DNA from: Sphingobacterium detergens
Lineage (GTDB): Bacteria > Bacteroidota > Bacteroidia > Sphingobacteriales > Sphingobacteriaceae
Assembly: GCF_003610355.1 (NCBI RefSeq)
Contig: NZ_RAPY01000002.1
Coordinates: forward strand, 372,001 to 436,000
Reading direction: 5' to 3'
Length of the DNA stretch: 64,000 nt
Below the pieces are notes generated by a model that was given only the letters and a program-made list of their open reading frames with translations, was not told where the DNA came from and ran no database searches. A program made the translations under genes and the position numbers. Below are positions 47,049-55,941 of this stretch, in pieces. Each line of letters starts with the position of its first letter. The first letter of the stretch is position 1.

Positions 47049-48284
47049 ATGAAAAAGGCACTTTTACTCGCAACTCTGATCGGTCCAGCAGTGGCCATGG
47101 CGCAAAATAACAATGCACCGTCAAGTTATGATCCACATGATATCAAAATCACAGGATACCTTCAGACGCAGTTTCAAAAGGCTCAATCGCCGGGAATAAC
47201 TTCTTTCTCCGGTGGTGATTTTTCTAAGAATTCAGACAATCGTTTCATGATCCGACGTGGTCGCCTCAAGATTGACCGTGTGGATACTTACTCAAGTATT
47301 GTATTCCAGCTCGATGCGACACAAGATGGTGTACAGTTAATGGACGCTTTTATTCAATTACGCCACCCTAGTCAGAAAGGCCTGAGCCTGACAGCAGGTC
47401 TTTTCAATAGACCATTCGGATATTCTATTGTTTATTCTTCTGGCTACCGTGATTTCCCTGAACGGGCACGTGTTTTCCAGACGCTAATGCCGCGTGAACG
47501 TGACCTTGGAGGGATGGTCAGCTACCACCCTGGAGGTAAAATGAAATTCCTGAACTTGGATTTGGCTCTGGTAAACGGAAGCGGCCACTCCGCCAAAGAC
47601 TACGATTCTAAAAAGGATCTGATTGGTAACCTAGGATTTAAATTCGATAGCCTTGCCGATAAAAGATTGCAGCTCGGATTTGGTGGCTCCTTCTATAAAG
47701 GTTCTGTCCGCAACGACACCAAAACATACTACACAGCGATCGCTAATGGTTATACTGCACATACCAGTGATGACAATGAAGGAAAAGCCATTGGTCGAAA
47801 CTACTATGGTGCAAACTTACAGATTGAACTGGATAATAGCTTTGGAAAATCCAGCTTTAAGACGGAATATGTAGCCGGTGATCAGCCTGGCGTTGCTGGA
47901 GGTGCGGATATCAAAGGCCCATATGCGAGCAGAAGTTTTACGACACAGCCCGCTACAGATTTATACCAACGGAAATTTAATGGTTATTATCTTTGGCTTA
48001 CCCAAGAAATCGCAAAAACAGGTGTTACAGCTTTATTGGCTTACGATGTGTATGACCCCAATACTAAGGCAAGTGGTATGACCATAGGAATGCCTGATAA
48101 TTTTACGGCGGATGGTGATGTCAAATTTAGCACATTGGGCTATGGTGTCGCTTATCAGATCAGTAATAGATTAAAACTTACGGTATATAATGAGCATGTG
48201 ACCAATGAAAAAACGAGTTTGAAGAATTTTTCTGACGATCTGAAAGACAATGTTTTTACAACCCGATTGTTATACCGCTGGTAA
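47049..48284 (+). CDS. Porin_O_P family outer-membrane porin
   Basis: 411 aa with a signal peptide cleaved after AMA-Q (about residue 18). The rest is beta-strand rich: SDNRFMIRRGRLKIDR, LDATQDGVQLMDAFIQLRHP, and a final aromatic-terminated strand TTRLLYRW. This fits the phosphate/pyrophosphate-selective OprO/OprP porin family. Such porins in Bacteroidota often accompany phosphate uptake, but no pst or pho gene is nearby. Single gene; specificity is a family inference. Confidence 0.82.
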   Translation: MKKALLLATLIGPAVAMAQNNNAPSSYDPHDIKITGYLQTQFQKAQSPGITSFSGGDFSKNSDNRFMIRRGRLKIDRVDTYSSIVFQLDATQDGVQLMDAFIQLRHPSQKGLSLTAGLFNRPFGYSIVYSSGYRDFPERARVFQTLMPRERDLGGMVSYHPGGKMKFLNLDLALVNGSGHSAKDYDSKKDLIGNLGFKFDSLADKRLQLGFGGSFYKGSVRNDTKTYYTAIANGYTAHTSDDNEGKAIGRNYYGANLQIELDNSFGKSSFKTEYVAGDQPGVAGGADIKGPYASRSFTTQPATDLYQRKFNGYYLWLTQEIAKTGVTALLAYDVYDPNTKASGMTIGMPDNFTADGDVKFSTLGYGVAYQISNRLKLTVYNEHVTNEKTSLKNFSDDLKDNVFTTRLLYRW

Positions 48285-48398
48285 AATGTACCGGTTAATT
48301 TTATTGAATGTTTAAAAATAAAGCAAACTCTCTGACTTAGGCAGGATATTTGATCATGTGGTGAAATAAATGACTTGGGTTTTGAAAAGAGAAATTGC

Positions 48399-50513
48399 AT
48401 GAGAATAACATTCCTATTTTTATTGTTTTTGTTTTTTGCTTCCTGTACAGGGAAAAAAGACATTGGACAATTCGATAGCCGGACAGAGATGCTGGCTCAT
48501 ATCCGTAAACTTTCGCCTCAGGATCGGGCGAACTTTTTTAAACAGCAGGTACAATTGATTGATACTGCCTTAGCGAAGGTAAAAGATCAAACCATTTATT
48601 TTAGCTTTTCAATGGGATTATCTTCAGGTGATCCCAAGGAAGTTAATTGGGATACGGTAAACTGGAATCGTATGGATATCCAAAATAAGGCCTTTGTTAT
48701 TCCTAATCCCGATACACTGAAAGCTGCATTTGAAAGCTATGCCAATACACTCAAAGCGGTACAAAGTTTTGGTATTCCACATTCATCATTTGAGCTAGAT
48801 GCTACCGACGATAAAATATCGGAAACAGGACAGCTCTCAACCTCATTTAAACAGCTGTTCCAGGGAAATACCCGCCTTGATTCATCCAAAGTTGGCCTTT
48901 TGCCGGTTAGTCAGGCGCTTGTGGAAATAAAATATCAACTTCCAAATGAATTAGACTCTTTGGTAATCGCTCCAAATGCCAAAACGGTGAAATATATGGG
49001 CTACGATTTAACGATCGATACGATTAGTCCACAGGGGATAGAACTCGATCTACCGCTGGATTTATATTACAACTATCTTGGTCACCGGGGAGAAACTCCA
49101 AATGATAAACTGGTGGAGTCTAATTCTTATTCGGCGATGCCACTTTATGGACTACATCCAGAGATTCAGAAACAGGCGAAGTCGGCTGGTCAGTTGTTTC
49201 AAAAATTCCAAACCGCAGCGGTAGAGGATGGCATGCTTGACCGCTTTGAGCCTCAGTTTACTGAAGCGATGTTTCAAGGTTTGAAAAAGCTGAATCACTA
49301 TCAGTCAGCTATTGAGAAAGAACTCAAAGTATTGTTGGGCGATAACAAAAATGCAGATGTATTTGACGTTATCAAAAAGCTTAGAGAATATATTGAATCC
49401 AATGGGGAGTACCTAGGGCCTGTTGAACAGCGACTCTCCATCTCATTCCCTTATCCTGTTAAGCAATTCTTATTGTATTTTGGAAAATCAAACGAAACAA
49501 TTAAAGCAGAACGCCGAATTCCTGTTTCACGTACTGCCTCCTATGGATATATGACCTATTTAGATCAAGAAGCAAAGAAATATGGTATTGTGGACTCCAT
49601 GGGTAATGTCATTATTGAACCTCGGTTTAAAGAATTGACCCGTAGTAGTCAAGATTATTTCTTTGACTCAAGTGATAGCATTGATTATTTCTTAAATGTG
49701 AAAGGTAAAAAGCTGGAACCTGTCAAAGCTGGTTACCGATTTGAGCGGAAGCTTGATGCGGATTTATCCGTATTTAAAAATAAAAAGGAAGATCTGGGTG
49801 TGCTTCGCAGTGGACAAGAGGAAATAGTGCCTTTTAAATATACGGCTATAGAAAAACAGGGCAAGTTATTTGTTGCAAAATATACGTTAAGGGGACGCGA
49901 GACTTTTGATCTCTATACATTAAAAGGAGATCTTATTGAGACCCCATTATTAAGTACTGTTGATATGCTCGCCGATAGTAGCTTTATGGTACGTAGCAAG
50001 TTGCATAAATTCGGAGTTTTAAATACCATCGGAAAACTGGTTATTCCTATGGAATATGATAAAATTGAGGGATTAAAAACTGCGAATTGGGTGTATGCCA
50101 CTAAAGGTCGGGAGACGTTTTTGCTAAATTATCAAAATAAACGGGTTGATCTTCCCGCAGACCTTAGATATATAGATATCAGTCGGAGCGCCGAAGGCAT
50201 GATTCCTTTCTCTAACTATGATGGCTATGGTTTTATTGATCTGAACGGAAAGATTGTTATTCAGCCCCAATATAGTAATATTACCGAATTCTACAGGGGG
50301 CATGCATTGGTTCGCACTGCAAAGGAGGAGTTGTTCATGATCGATAAAAACAATGGTATCTTCAAAAAAATTGTATTGCCTCCTTCTCCAGATGGTTCTC
50401 AACGCTTGGATGTTGCCTTTTCAAAGGATGGTACAGGGTATTTCACCATGGGGGAGATTGTTCTTGACAAGGACGGAAATGTTGTTCATGTTTCTATTGA
50501 TAACCTCTACTAA
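48399..50513 (+). CDS. WG-repeat lipoprotein
   Basis: 704 aa from the ATG at 48399. Lipobox FASC (Cys16). The first 380 residues have no clear family; the second half carries WG-type repeats: KYGIVDSMGNVIIEPRFKEL, FGVLNTIGKLVIPMEYDKI and YGFIDLNGKIVIQPQYSNI, with two more degenerate copies between. WG repeats form beta-structures of unknown role, often in surface proteins. The next gene follows 33 nt later and is likely cotranscribed. Confidence 0.85.
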   Translation: MRITFLFLLFLFFASCTGKKDIGQFDSRTEMLAHIRKLSPQDRANFFKQQVQLIDTALAKVKDQTIYFSFSMGLSSGDPKEVNWDTVNWNRMDIQNKAFVIPNPDTLKAAFESYANTLKAVQSFGIPHSSFELDATDDKISETGQLSTSFKQLFQGNTRLDSSKVGLLPVSQALVEIKYQLPNELDSLVIAPNAKTVKYMGYDLTIDTISPQGIELDLPLDLYYNYLGHRGETPNDKLVESNSYSAMPLYGLHPEIQKQAKSAGQLFQKFQTAAVEDGMLDRFEPQFTEAMFQGLKKLNHYQSAIEKELKVLLGDNKNADVFDVIKKLREYIESNGEYLGPVEQRLSISFPYPVKQFLLYFGKSNETIKAERRIPVSRTASYGYMTYLDQEAKKYGIVDSMGNVIIEPRFKELTRSSQDYFFDSSDSIDYFLNVKGKKLEPVKAGYRFERKLDADLSVFKNKKEDLGVLRSGQEEIVPFKYTAIEKQGKLFVAKYTLRGRETFDLYTLKGDLIETPLLSTVDMLADSSFMVRSKLHKFGVLNTIGKLVIPMEYDKIEGLKTANWVYATKGRETFLLNYQNKRVDLPADLRYIDISRSAEGMIPFSNYDGYGFIDLNGKIVIQPQYSNITEFYRGHALVRTAKEELFMIDKNNGIFKKIVLPPSPDGSQRLDVAFSKDGTGYFTMGEIVLDKDGNVVHVSIDNLY

Positions 50514-50546
50514 TAAGACAGGTAGAAACTTAAAAAATCAAAACGG

Positions 50547-51326
50547 ATGAAAAGTAAAAAGATAGGGACTATAGGCATTGCAATCTTATCGCTTAGCATA
50601 TTTGCCTGTAAACAGTCTGTCAAGCCATACGCAGAAGCCCCATTGCAATTGAAAGGGGTTGATATGAATGTGGATCTCGCAAAATTTCTAAGTAATGAGG
50701 ATCTTTTCCGGGGTAAAGTCGATATGGTGAATCTCGATGTGGAAGAAAATGAAATCGTACTTGAGCGAAAAAATCTTCCTGATAGCACAGTCTATTATGT
50801 TCAATATAATGTCAATTCGAATAAGAATGACATCAATCTGGCGGATTATGGTAGTTTTAAATTTAAAACACTTGAGCTTCTAACAGATCTGGCAGAAAAG
50901 GAAGTTTTTGCCTGGATGGCCGAACAGGAGGATGTATCTGCGAATGAGGTGAATAAATTAGTGGATCAGATTGTATTGGATAATCCTGAGGCAACAATGA
51001 ATTCGAGGGAATTGGAAGGTGTTTCCTCTGGATTGCGCTTGATCTGGCATACCAAGGATAAAGTATTTCAACTTGTAATTCCTGAGATAGAATCCTTGCG
51101 CTTTGACCGGAGCAATGAGGAGTATAGTCCTTCCTATGATGACGATGGTAATCCTATCGAACCGAAAGAGACGTTTAGCAAGGAACAGATCATTACTTTG
51201 TTTAAAGACAAATTAAAGGATTCAGCAAAAAATAAAATTACATTCTTTATCGCTAAACCTCAGTTTGATGAGTGGTTCCGTGATAACTCACCAAGTTCGC
51301 GAGGAACGATGACCCGATATGATTAG
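50547..51326 (+). CDS. hypothetical lipoprotein, partner of the WG-repeat gene
   Basis: 259 aa, lipobox IFAC (Cys21). Acidic and Lys-rich, no recognised domain. Segments LVDQIVLDNPEATMNSRELEG and DDDGNPIEPKETFSKEQIITLFKDKL are visible; the C-terminus KPQFDEWFRDNSP may form a small fold. It follows the WG-repeat lipoprotein closely, and both would be exported and lipid-anchored. Function unknown. Confidence 0.7.
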   Translation: MKSKKIGTIGIAILSLSIFACKQSVKPYAEAPLQLKGVDMNVDLAKFLSNEDLFRGKVDMVNLDVEENEIVLERKNLPDSTVYYVQYNVNSNKNDINLADYGSFKFKTLELLTDLAEKEVFAWMAEQEDVSANEVNKLVDQIVLDNPEATMNSRELEGVSSGLRLIWHTKDKVFQLVIPEIESLRFDRSNEEYSPSYDDDGNPIEPKETFSKEQIITLFKDKLKDSAKNKITFFIAKPQFDEWFRDNSPSSRGTMTRYD

Positions 51327-51331
51327 TATCC

Positions 51332-51901
51332 TCACGTGATATTTTTTCGGATACGGCTTAAGGAAGAAGCTGTAATCCCCAAATAGGAGGCCAGCATTGT
51401 TAAGGGGACACGATTTGCCAGTCCGGGATAGAGCTTTAGAAATAGCAGATAACGTTCCCTGGCATCAAGATTCATCATAGTATTTGCTGTTTTCAATTTG
51501 CTTTCAATCACAAACCCATACAGCTTGGCCATCAATAAGGGCCAGATTTTGATTTCTTTTTCTAACAACAGGAAATTATTGATATCAAGACTCCATAGCT
51601 GTGCATCTGTTACGGATTCGATATAGTCATTGGAGGGGGTACGATCCAGAAAACTTTGGAAATCCCCGATAAAGCGGCCTTCGTAAATAAAGTATCGTGT
51701 AAAATCATCACCTTTATGATTATAATAAAGGGAGCGAAATACACCACTTTCTACGAAGGCGATACTGTTGTTAACCTTTCCACAGGTGACAAAATAGCTG
51801 GCTTTTGGAATGCTCTTCTTTTCGAATGCCTGCCTGATTAGACCTTCCTCCCGCTGATCAAGCTGACCAAATTTTCGGATAAACGCTAAAAGCTGTTCCA
51901 T
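51332..51901 (-). CDS. Crp/Fnr-type transcription regulator
   Basis: 189 aa. N-terminal cyclic-nucleotide-binding-like beta barrel (about 25-115; GVFRSLYYNHKGDDFTRYF) and a short C-terminal helix-turn-helix (PLTMLASYLGITASSLSRIRKN, about 165-189), a layout common in Bacteroidota. The classical cAMP-contact residues are not obvious, so the effector is unknown. It begins 10 nt after the purA stop and probably shares its transcript. A second regulator of the same type lies at 53957. Confidence 0.88.
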   Translation of the reverse strand: MEQLLAFIRKFGQLDQREEGLIRQAFEKKSIPKASYFVTCGKVNNSIAFVESGVFRSLYYNHKGDDFTRYFIYEGRFIGDFQSFLDRTPSNDYIESVTDAQLWSLDINNFLLLEKEIKIWPLLMAKLYGFVIESKLKTANTMMNLDARERYLLFLKLYPGLANRVPLTMLASYLGITASSLSRIRKNIT

Positions 51902-51911
51902 ATTGTTTATA

Positions 51912-53186
51912 TTAATTACCTAAGATAATCAATTCTTCTCGTTGCGGTCCTGTAGACAGATATTTGATGGGTATATTTAACTCTTCTTCCAAAAAGGAGA
52001 TAAATAGCTTCAGTTCTTTTGGAATTTGTGCCTTCTGATCGATTTTACCCAAAGGGCTAAGCCATCCGTCTAAAAATTTCCAGATTGGCTTTGGGGCATT
52101 GTCTACGCATTTCGGTGCAGCTAAGGTTCTTGTTTCACCATCTGTCTCATATGCTGTACAAATTGGTACCTCGGACATTCCATTTAGAATATCTGCCTTT
52201 GTCAGTACCAGATCGGTCACACCGTTTAACATGACAGCATATTTTAATGCAGGTAGGTCAAGCCAGCCTACTCTTCGCGGCCGTTTGGTATTGGATCCAA
52301 ATTCACCACCTTTTTCACGCAGCTCATCGGCAAGGGAGCCTGTGATTTCTGTTGGAAATATGCCGTTTCCAACACGGGTACAATAGGCTTTGGTAACACC
52401 ATAAATCTTATCGATAAGCTTAGGCGATACGCCTAAACCTACACATGCTGCGGATGCGATGGTGTTTGAAGAGGTCACATAAGGATAGGTACCATGATCG
52501 ATGTCCAATAATGTGGCCTGAGCACCTTCTGCCAGTACCTTTTTATTGTTTTTAAGCGCTTCATTTATGCTGATTTCTGTATCCGTAATTTGTAACTTTT
52601 TAAAAAAACTGCAGGCCTCCAGAAAATTATCATATAATTCTTGTACCGGCGGCATATCCTGACCCAAAGCCTGTAATTCGGCATATTGTTTATTTAAAAT
52701 TTGGAAAACATAGGTTTCGAAATCTTTGGAAAAGATATCCCCCACGCGTACATTCTGCCGAAGTATTTTATTGGAGTAGGTGGGTGCAATACCATTTTTA
52801 GTCGTTCCGATAGTGCGATATTGTAGCGATTCTTCCAGGTACATATCCCAGTACTTGTAAGTGGGCAATACAAGATGGGCTTTCTCTGAAATTAGGATTC
52901 GATTGATTATTTCTGTGTCGGAAATAATGGATTGAAGTAATTTCACCTCCGCTTGGAGTGCCAGAGGATCGATCACTACACCAGTACCAATAATATTTTT
53001 GATATGGGGATAAAAGATTCCTGAAGGAAGTAATTTGAGGGTGATCCGTTTGCCATTATGGTAAATACTATGCCCAGCGTTTGCCCCGCCATTAAACCGG
53101 GCAATAATGTCATAATCACGGCTGATCAGATCAATGATCTTTCCTTTTCCTTCATCTCCCCACTGGAGTCCGATTAAAATATCCAT
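51912..53186 (-). CDS. purA: adenylosuccinate synthetase
   Basis: 424 aa, normal length. Joins IMP and aspartate with GTP to make adenylosuccinate, the first step to AMP. The GTP motif is GLQWGDEGKGK with the catalytic Asp11 present, so it is PurA and not the phage-type PurZ, which lacks that Asp. RFNGGANAGHS and the GTTKNGIAPTYSNKILR block follow, and a guanine-binding LTKADIL motif appears late. Unlike most purA genes it has no purine-pathway neighbour; it precedes a crp/fnr gene by 10 nt. It may be a second copy. Confidence 0.94.
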   Translation of the reverse strand: MDILIGLQWGDEGKGKIIDLISRDYDIIARFNGGANAGHSIYHNGKRITLKLLPSGIFYPHIKNIIGTGVVIDPLALQAEVKLLQSIISDTEIINRILISEKAHLVLPTYKYWDMYLEESLQYRTIGTTKNGIAPTYSNKILRQNVRVGDIFSKDFETYVFQILNKQYAELQALGQDMPPVQELYDNFLEACSFFKKLQITDTEISINEALKNNKKVLAEGAQATLLDIDHGTYPYVTSSNTIASAACVGLGVSPKLIDKIYGVTKAYCTRVGNGIFPTEITGSLADELREKGGEFGSNTKRPRRVGWLDLPALKYAVMLNGVTDLVLTKADILNGMSEVPICTAYETDGETRTLAAPKCVDNAPKPIWKFLDGWLSPLGKIDQKAQIPKELKLFISFLEEELNIPIKYLSTGPQREELIILGN

Positions 53187-53212
53187 AGTACTGTTGTTTT
53201 GAATTTACGGAT

Positions 53213-53242
53213 CAAAATTAGTGCAAAGTAGGAAAGGGACAA
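53213..53242 (-). promoter_or_regulatory. promoter of purA-crp
   Basis: Minus-strand TTG (53242-53240), 19-nt spacer, TAATTTTG (53220-53213), 26 nt upstream of the purA ATG. Confidence 0.6.
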
Positions 53243-53315
53243 TTGCCATTTGACAAAAAAGCAAACGATGGTGTTTATTCCCTGAAACATCGATCTAAGG
53301 GGAGCCAGATCAGTT

Positions 53316-53897
53316 TTAACCTAGTTTCTGTCCGAGCTGTTTGATTTTATATAACCATTTATTCCGCTTTGTTGTATCCGAAGTCTTTATAATTCCGATG
53401 TAAGTGACTTTTACTGGTGATATACCACAAAATAGTAGGGTAGATCTTTTGAGTTGATTTACACTCGGTCTACCATAGACCAGGGCATAATACCAACCGG
53501 GTTGGTCCAGAGTTGTTATTATCCTTGCCGATTTTCCTTTGAGTAATTTGTCCCAAAAAAGCGAGTTTTCACGGTACTGGAAAGCAAAGCCAGGTAGAAA
53601 GAGTCTATCGATAAAACCTTTCATAATAGCAGGGAGGCCGCCCCACCAAACGGGATGTACCCAAACTAAATGTTCGGCCCATAGAATATCTTCCCAGGCT
53701 TGCAGGAGATCTGGTTCGAGTTCTGTTCGCTTCTGGTATCCAAATTGGAGATTGGGATTAAAATTCAAATCTGCAATATTAATCGATCGAACTTCCGCTC
53801 CAGATTCTTCGGCACCATCTTGATATGTTGCAGCAATGCCAAAATTGAAGGATTCCCTATTGGGGTGACCGTTGATGATAAGTATTTTCTTCTTCAT
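53316..53897 (-). CDS. NAD(P)H oxidoreductase, flavodoxin-like fold
   Basis: 193 aa from the ATG at 53897; a longer frame to 53918 is less likely (MKKKILIINGHPNRESF is the normal family start). Flavodoxin_2 fold enzymes of the KefF/MdaB/NQO type reduce quinones with NAD(P)H using FMN or FAD. Visible: the phosphate-binding start INGHPNRESFN, HLVWVHPVWWGGLPAIMKGFIDRLFLPGFAF and LDQPGWYY. It stands downstream of a crp/fnr gene on the same strand (59-nt gap). Confidence 0.88.
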   Translation of the reverse strand: MKKKILIINGHPNRESFNFGIAATYQDGAEESGAEVRSINIADLNFNPNLQFGYQKRTELEPDLLQAWEDILWAEHLVWVHPVWWGGLPAIMKGFIDRLFLPGFAFQYRENSLFWDKLLKGKSARIITTLDQPGWYYALVYGRPSVNQLKRSTLLFCGISPVKVTYIGIIKTSDTTKRNKWLYKIKQLGQKLG

Positions 53898-53915
53898 GTT
53901 ATTCTTCTGATAACA

Positions 53916-53923
53916 CAAAAGTA
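53916..53923 (-). promoter_or_regulatory. putative -7 element of the oxidoreductase gene
   Basis: Minus-strand TACTTTTG, 18 nt before the ATG at 53897. No -33 at a normal distance. Confidence 0.35.
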
Positions 53924-53956
53924 GAGGTGCTGGTACTTGAATTATAGGACAAATGT

Positions 53957-54523
53957 CTAAAAAGTAATTTCACTGCGGATCCGGCTTAAATGCCGTTGTG
54001 TGATGCCCAGGTAGGACGCTAAATACTGCAATGGTATTTGTTGTACAAATTCGGGCTGATCTCGGAGCAAGACCGTATAGCGTTGCAAAGCAGTTTCTTT
54101 CTGCAATTGAAAGATACGTTTTTCAAGTTCCAGGTATTGCTGTTCAGCAATCATTTTAAGATATTTTGTCCATACTAGACTTTCGACGGCAAGTTTGTCA
54201 ATAGCACTTTTTTTGATAACCCAGAGTTCGGCGGGGCTGAGGGCCTGCATGGTTTCAACACTTGGTCCACCTGTAATAAAAGAGGAGTAGGCAGCGATCA
54301 AACTATTGGGAAATCTGAAACAATAGGTAACGTCTTCGGCACTTGAGGTTGTATAATACGAACGAAAGATTCCGGATGCGATGAAGGCTACCTCGTTACA
54401 GGGTTGATTCTCCTTGACAAAATAGTCATTTTTGTTCAGCCTTCTGAATTCAAAAAGCTGAACAATCTCGGTAATTTCTTCCGGATTGAAGAGGCCTAAA
54501 GACCGAAAGTAAGCTGCTAACAT
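53957..54523 (-). CDS. Crp/Fnr-type transcription regulator (second copy)
   Basis: 188 aa from the ATG at 54523; three more codons reach a TTG inside the promoter. Cyclic-nucleotide-binding-like domain (about 25-115, with EVAFIASGIFRSYYTTS) and a C-terminal HTH (LQYLASYLGITQRHLSRIRSEI). Same layout as the regulator at 51332 but only moderately alike. Its promoter is one of the four shared 31-bp elements, so its level may follow a common control. Effector unknown. Confidence 0.88.
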   Translation of the reverse strand: MLAAYFRSLGLFNPEEITEIVQLFEFRRLNKNDYFVKENQPCNEVAFIASGIFRSYYTTSSAEDVTYCFRFPNSLIAAYSSFITGGPSVETMQALSPAELWVIKKSAIDKLAVESLVWTKYLKMIAEQQYLELEKRIFQLQKETALQRYTVLLRDQPEFVQQIPLQYLASYLGITQRHLSRIRSEITF

Positions 54524-54529
54524 AGGGAT

Positions 54530-54560
54530 CAAACTTAGATAAATTGCTTTAGTAATACAA
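54530..54560 (-). promoter_or_regulatory. TTG-N20-TAAGTTTG promoter of the second crp/fnr gene (shared 31-bp type)
   Basis: Minus-strand TTG (54560-54558), 20-nt spacer ending GCAATTTATC, TAAGTTTG (54537-54530). It ends only 6 nt before the ATG at 54523. Confidence 0.72.
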
Positions 54561-54590
54561 AATAAATCTGCTAGGATCCACCTCCCTTTC

Positions 54591-55058
54591 TCATTGTGTG
54601 ATTATTTTCTTGATCAATACGATTTGTCCCAAATGATAATAACTATGCTCAATCACGCCCTCCATATTTCTCAAATAGGAACCATATTTCTCATCAAAAA
54701 AAGGCTGGCTAAAAATTTCTGTATCAAATTGCTCGATTTTATCTGCAAAGCGCTCAGCATTTCTGATAAAATCATGCCGGAGTTCATCCCAATCTGTCTT
54801 ACTGGTTATTTCGGGTAAATCAAAACTGTATTTATCATTAATTTCCAGCTTTCCCGTTTCAAATGCGGCAAGCAATCCCTTTAAGTAATAATTGATGTGA
54901 TAGGTGAGTGTGGCAATCGTATTCAAATTGTTGATCTTGAGGATAGCCTGTTCCCAACTGATATCTGCTAGTTGTTCTTGGTAGTTGGTATTTGCAATCC
55001 AATGACCATTTAATAAAACTTCTCTAACTCTGCTTGCAATAAATAGCTGCTTTTCCAT
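54591..55058 (-). CDS. DinB-like four-helix bundle protein
   Basis: 155 aa. Helical throughout, with His residues in the positions expected for the DinB/YfiT metal site: His in TLTYHINYYLKG, and His-x4-His in HSYYHLGQIV near the C-terminus. DinB-type proteins include thiol-dependent transferases, and many are uncharacterised. Its function here is unknown. It lies upstream of the crp/fnr gene on the same strand with a 67-nt gap, so the regulator probably has its own promoter. Confidence 0.8.
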   Translation of the reverse strand: MEKQLFIASRVREVLLNGHWIANTNYQEQLADISWEQAILKINNLNTIATLTYHINYYLKGLLAAFETGKLEINDKYSFDLPEITSKTDWDELRHDFIRNAERFADKIEQFDTEIFSQPFFDEKYGSYLRNMEGVIEHSYYHLGQIVLIKKIITQ

Positions 55059-55260
55059 TTCCTGTTAAAATTTTCTATTGATTAGTATTCCTTTGTTTTT
55101 GATAAAAAATTAGATTTTTTAAAGTAATGTTAGTATCGTAAGGTTTATATCGTTTTTATAATTCTAATTTACATACAATTTTCTTATTCTTCATCTTGGG
55201 TTAATCTCTTGTTAATAAGACTTTTGTTTTTTTGTGCAAAGTCATTGTTACCAATATATC

Positions 55261-55881
55261 ATGTTTGCACTAACCGGAAAAGATTTAAGAAATGTTTGGG
55301 ATCAATTTGTAGAAGATGAATGTGAGGAATCCTTTTATACCTTATACAAACATTATTACCATTATCTTTCTTACTTGGGACTGAAAAAGAAAATGTCCAT
55401 GCAGCGTATTCAGGATAGTGTCAATGATGTGTTTTTACATCTTTGGGAGAAAAAGAATGGCAATCGACAAATACGCAATCATCATAATTATATTATTACG
55501 GTATTCTTTCGAAAGCTCTTTCGTAAAGAAACGCTTCAACTGACGGATTTGGATTTTTCGGAAGAAGTACATGATCCAGCTATCCATCAATCTGTCGAAG
55601 AGCAGTATATTCGTACCGCAACAACAAATACTGTCGCACAATTGGTTCAGGAACATCTAGAGCAATTGGGAACGAAGCAACGTTTGGTAATTTATCAACG
55701 TTTTTTTCTTGACCTCTCTTATCAGGAAATTGCGGACGCCAATCAAGTTTCTATTCATACCATTTACAATACGATCTATAAATCGCTGGAAAAGATCAAA
55801 AATAATCTGTCTAGTGAACAAGAAATCTTCCTTAAAGTAGCCGTAGGCTTACTTTCTTCATTTTTATTGATTTTTTCTTAA
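55261..55881 (+). CDS. ECF RNA polymerase sigma factor (FecI-like)
   Basis: 206 aa from the ATG at 55261. Sigma region 2 spans about 20-85 (IQDSVNDVFLHLWEKK) and region 4 about 135-185 (LEQLGTKQRLVIYQRFFLDLSYQEIADANQVSIHTIYNTIYKSLEKIK, a helix-turn-helix). Followed by fecR-like and receptor genes, it would switch on this locus when the anti-sigma factor is signalled. Oddity: the last ~18 residues (LKVAVGLLSSFLLIFS) are strongly hydrophobic. The start is chosen over an upstream frame because MFALTGKDL is the natural N-terminus. Confidence 0.9.
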   Translation: MFALTGKDLRNVWDQFVEDECEESFYTLYKHYYHYLSYLGLKKKMSMQRIQDSVNDVFLHLWEKKNGNRQIRNHHNYIITVFFRKLFRKETLQLTDLDFSEEVHDPAIHQSVEEQYIRTATTNTVAQLVQEHLEQLGTKQRLVIYQRFFLDLSYQEIADANQVSIHTIYNTIYKSLEKIKNNLSSEQEIFLKVAVGLLSSFLLIFS

Positions 55882-55941
55882 AAATAAGTAGTGAAAAAAT
55901 GATGTCCCTCGCTCTATTGGATAAATTACAATCAGAGCGGA

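Noticed and set aside
51912..53186. PurZ (2-aminoadenylosuccinate synthetase) instead of PurA
   Set aside because: The catalytic Asp in GDEGKGK, replaced in PurZ, is present.
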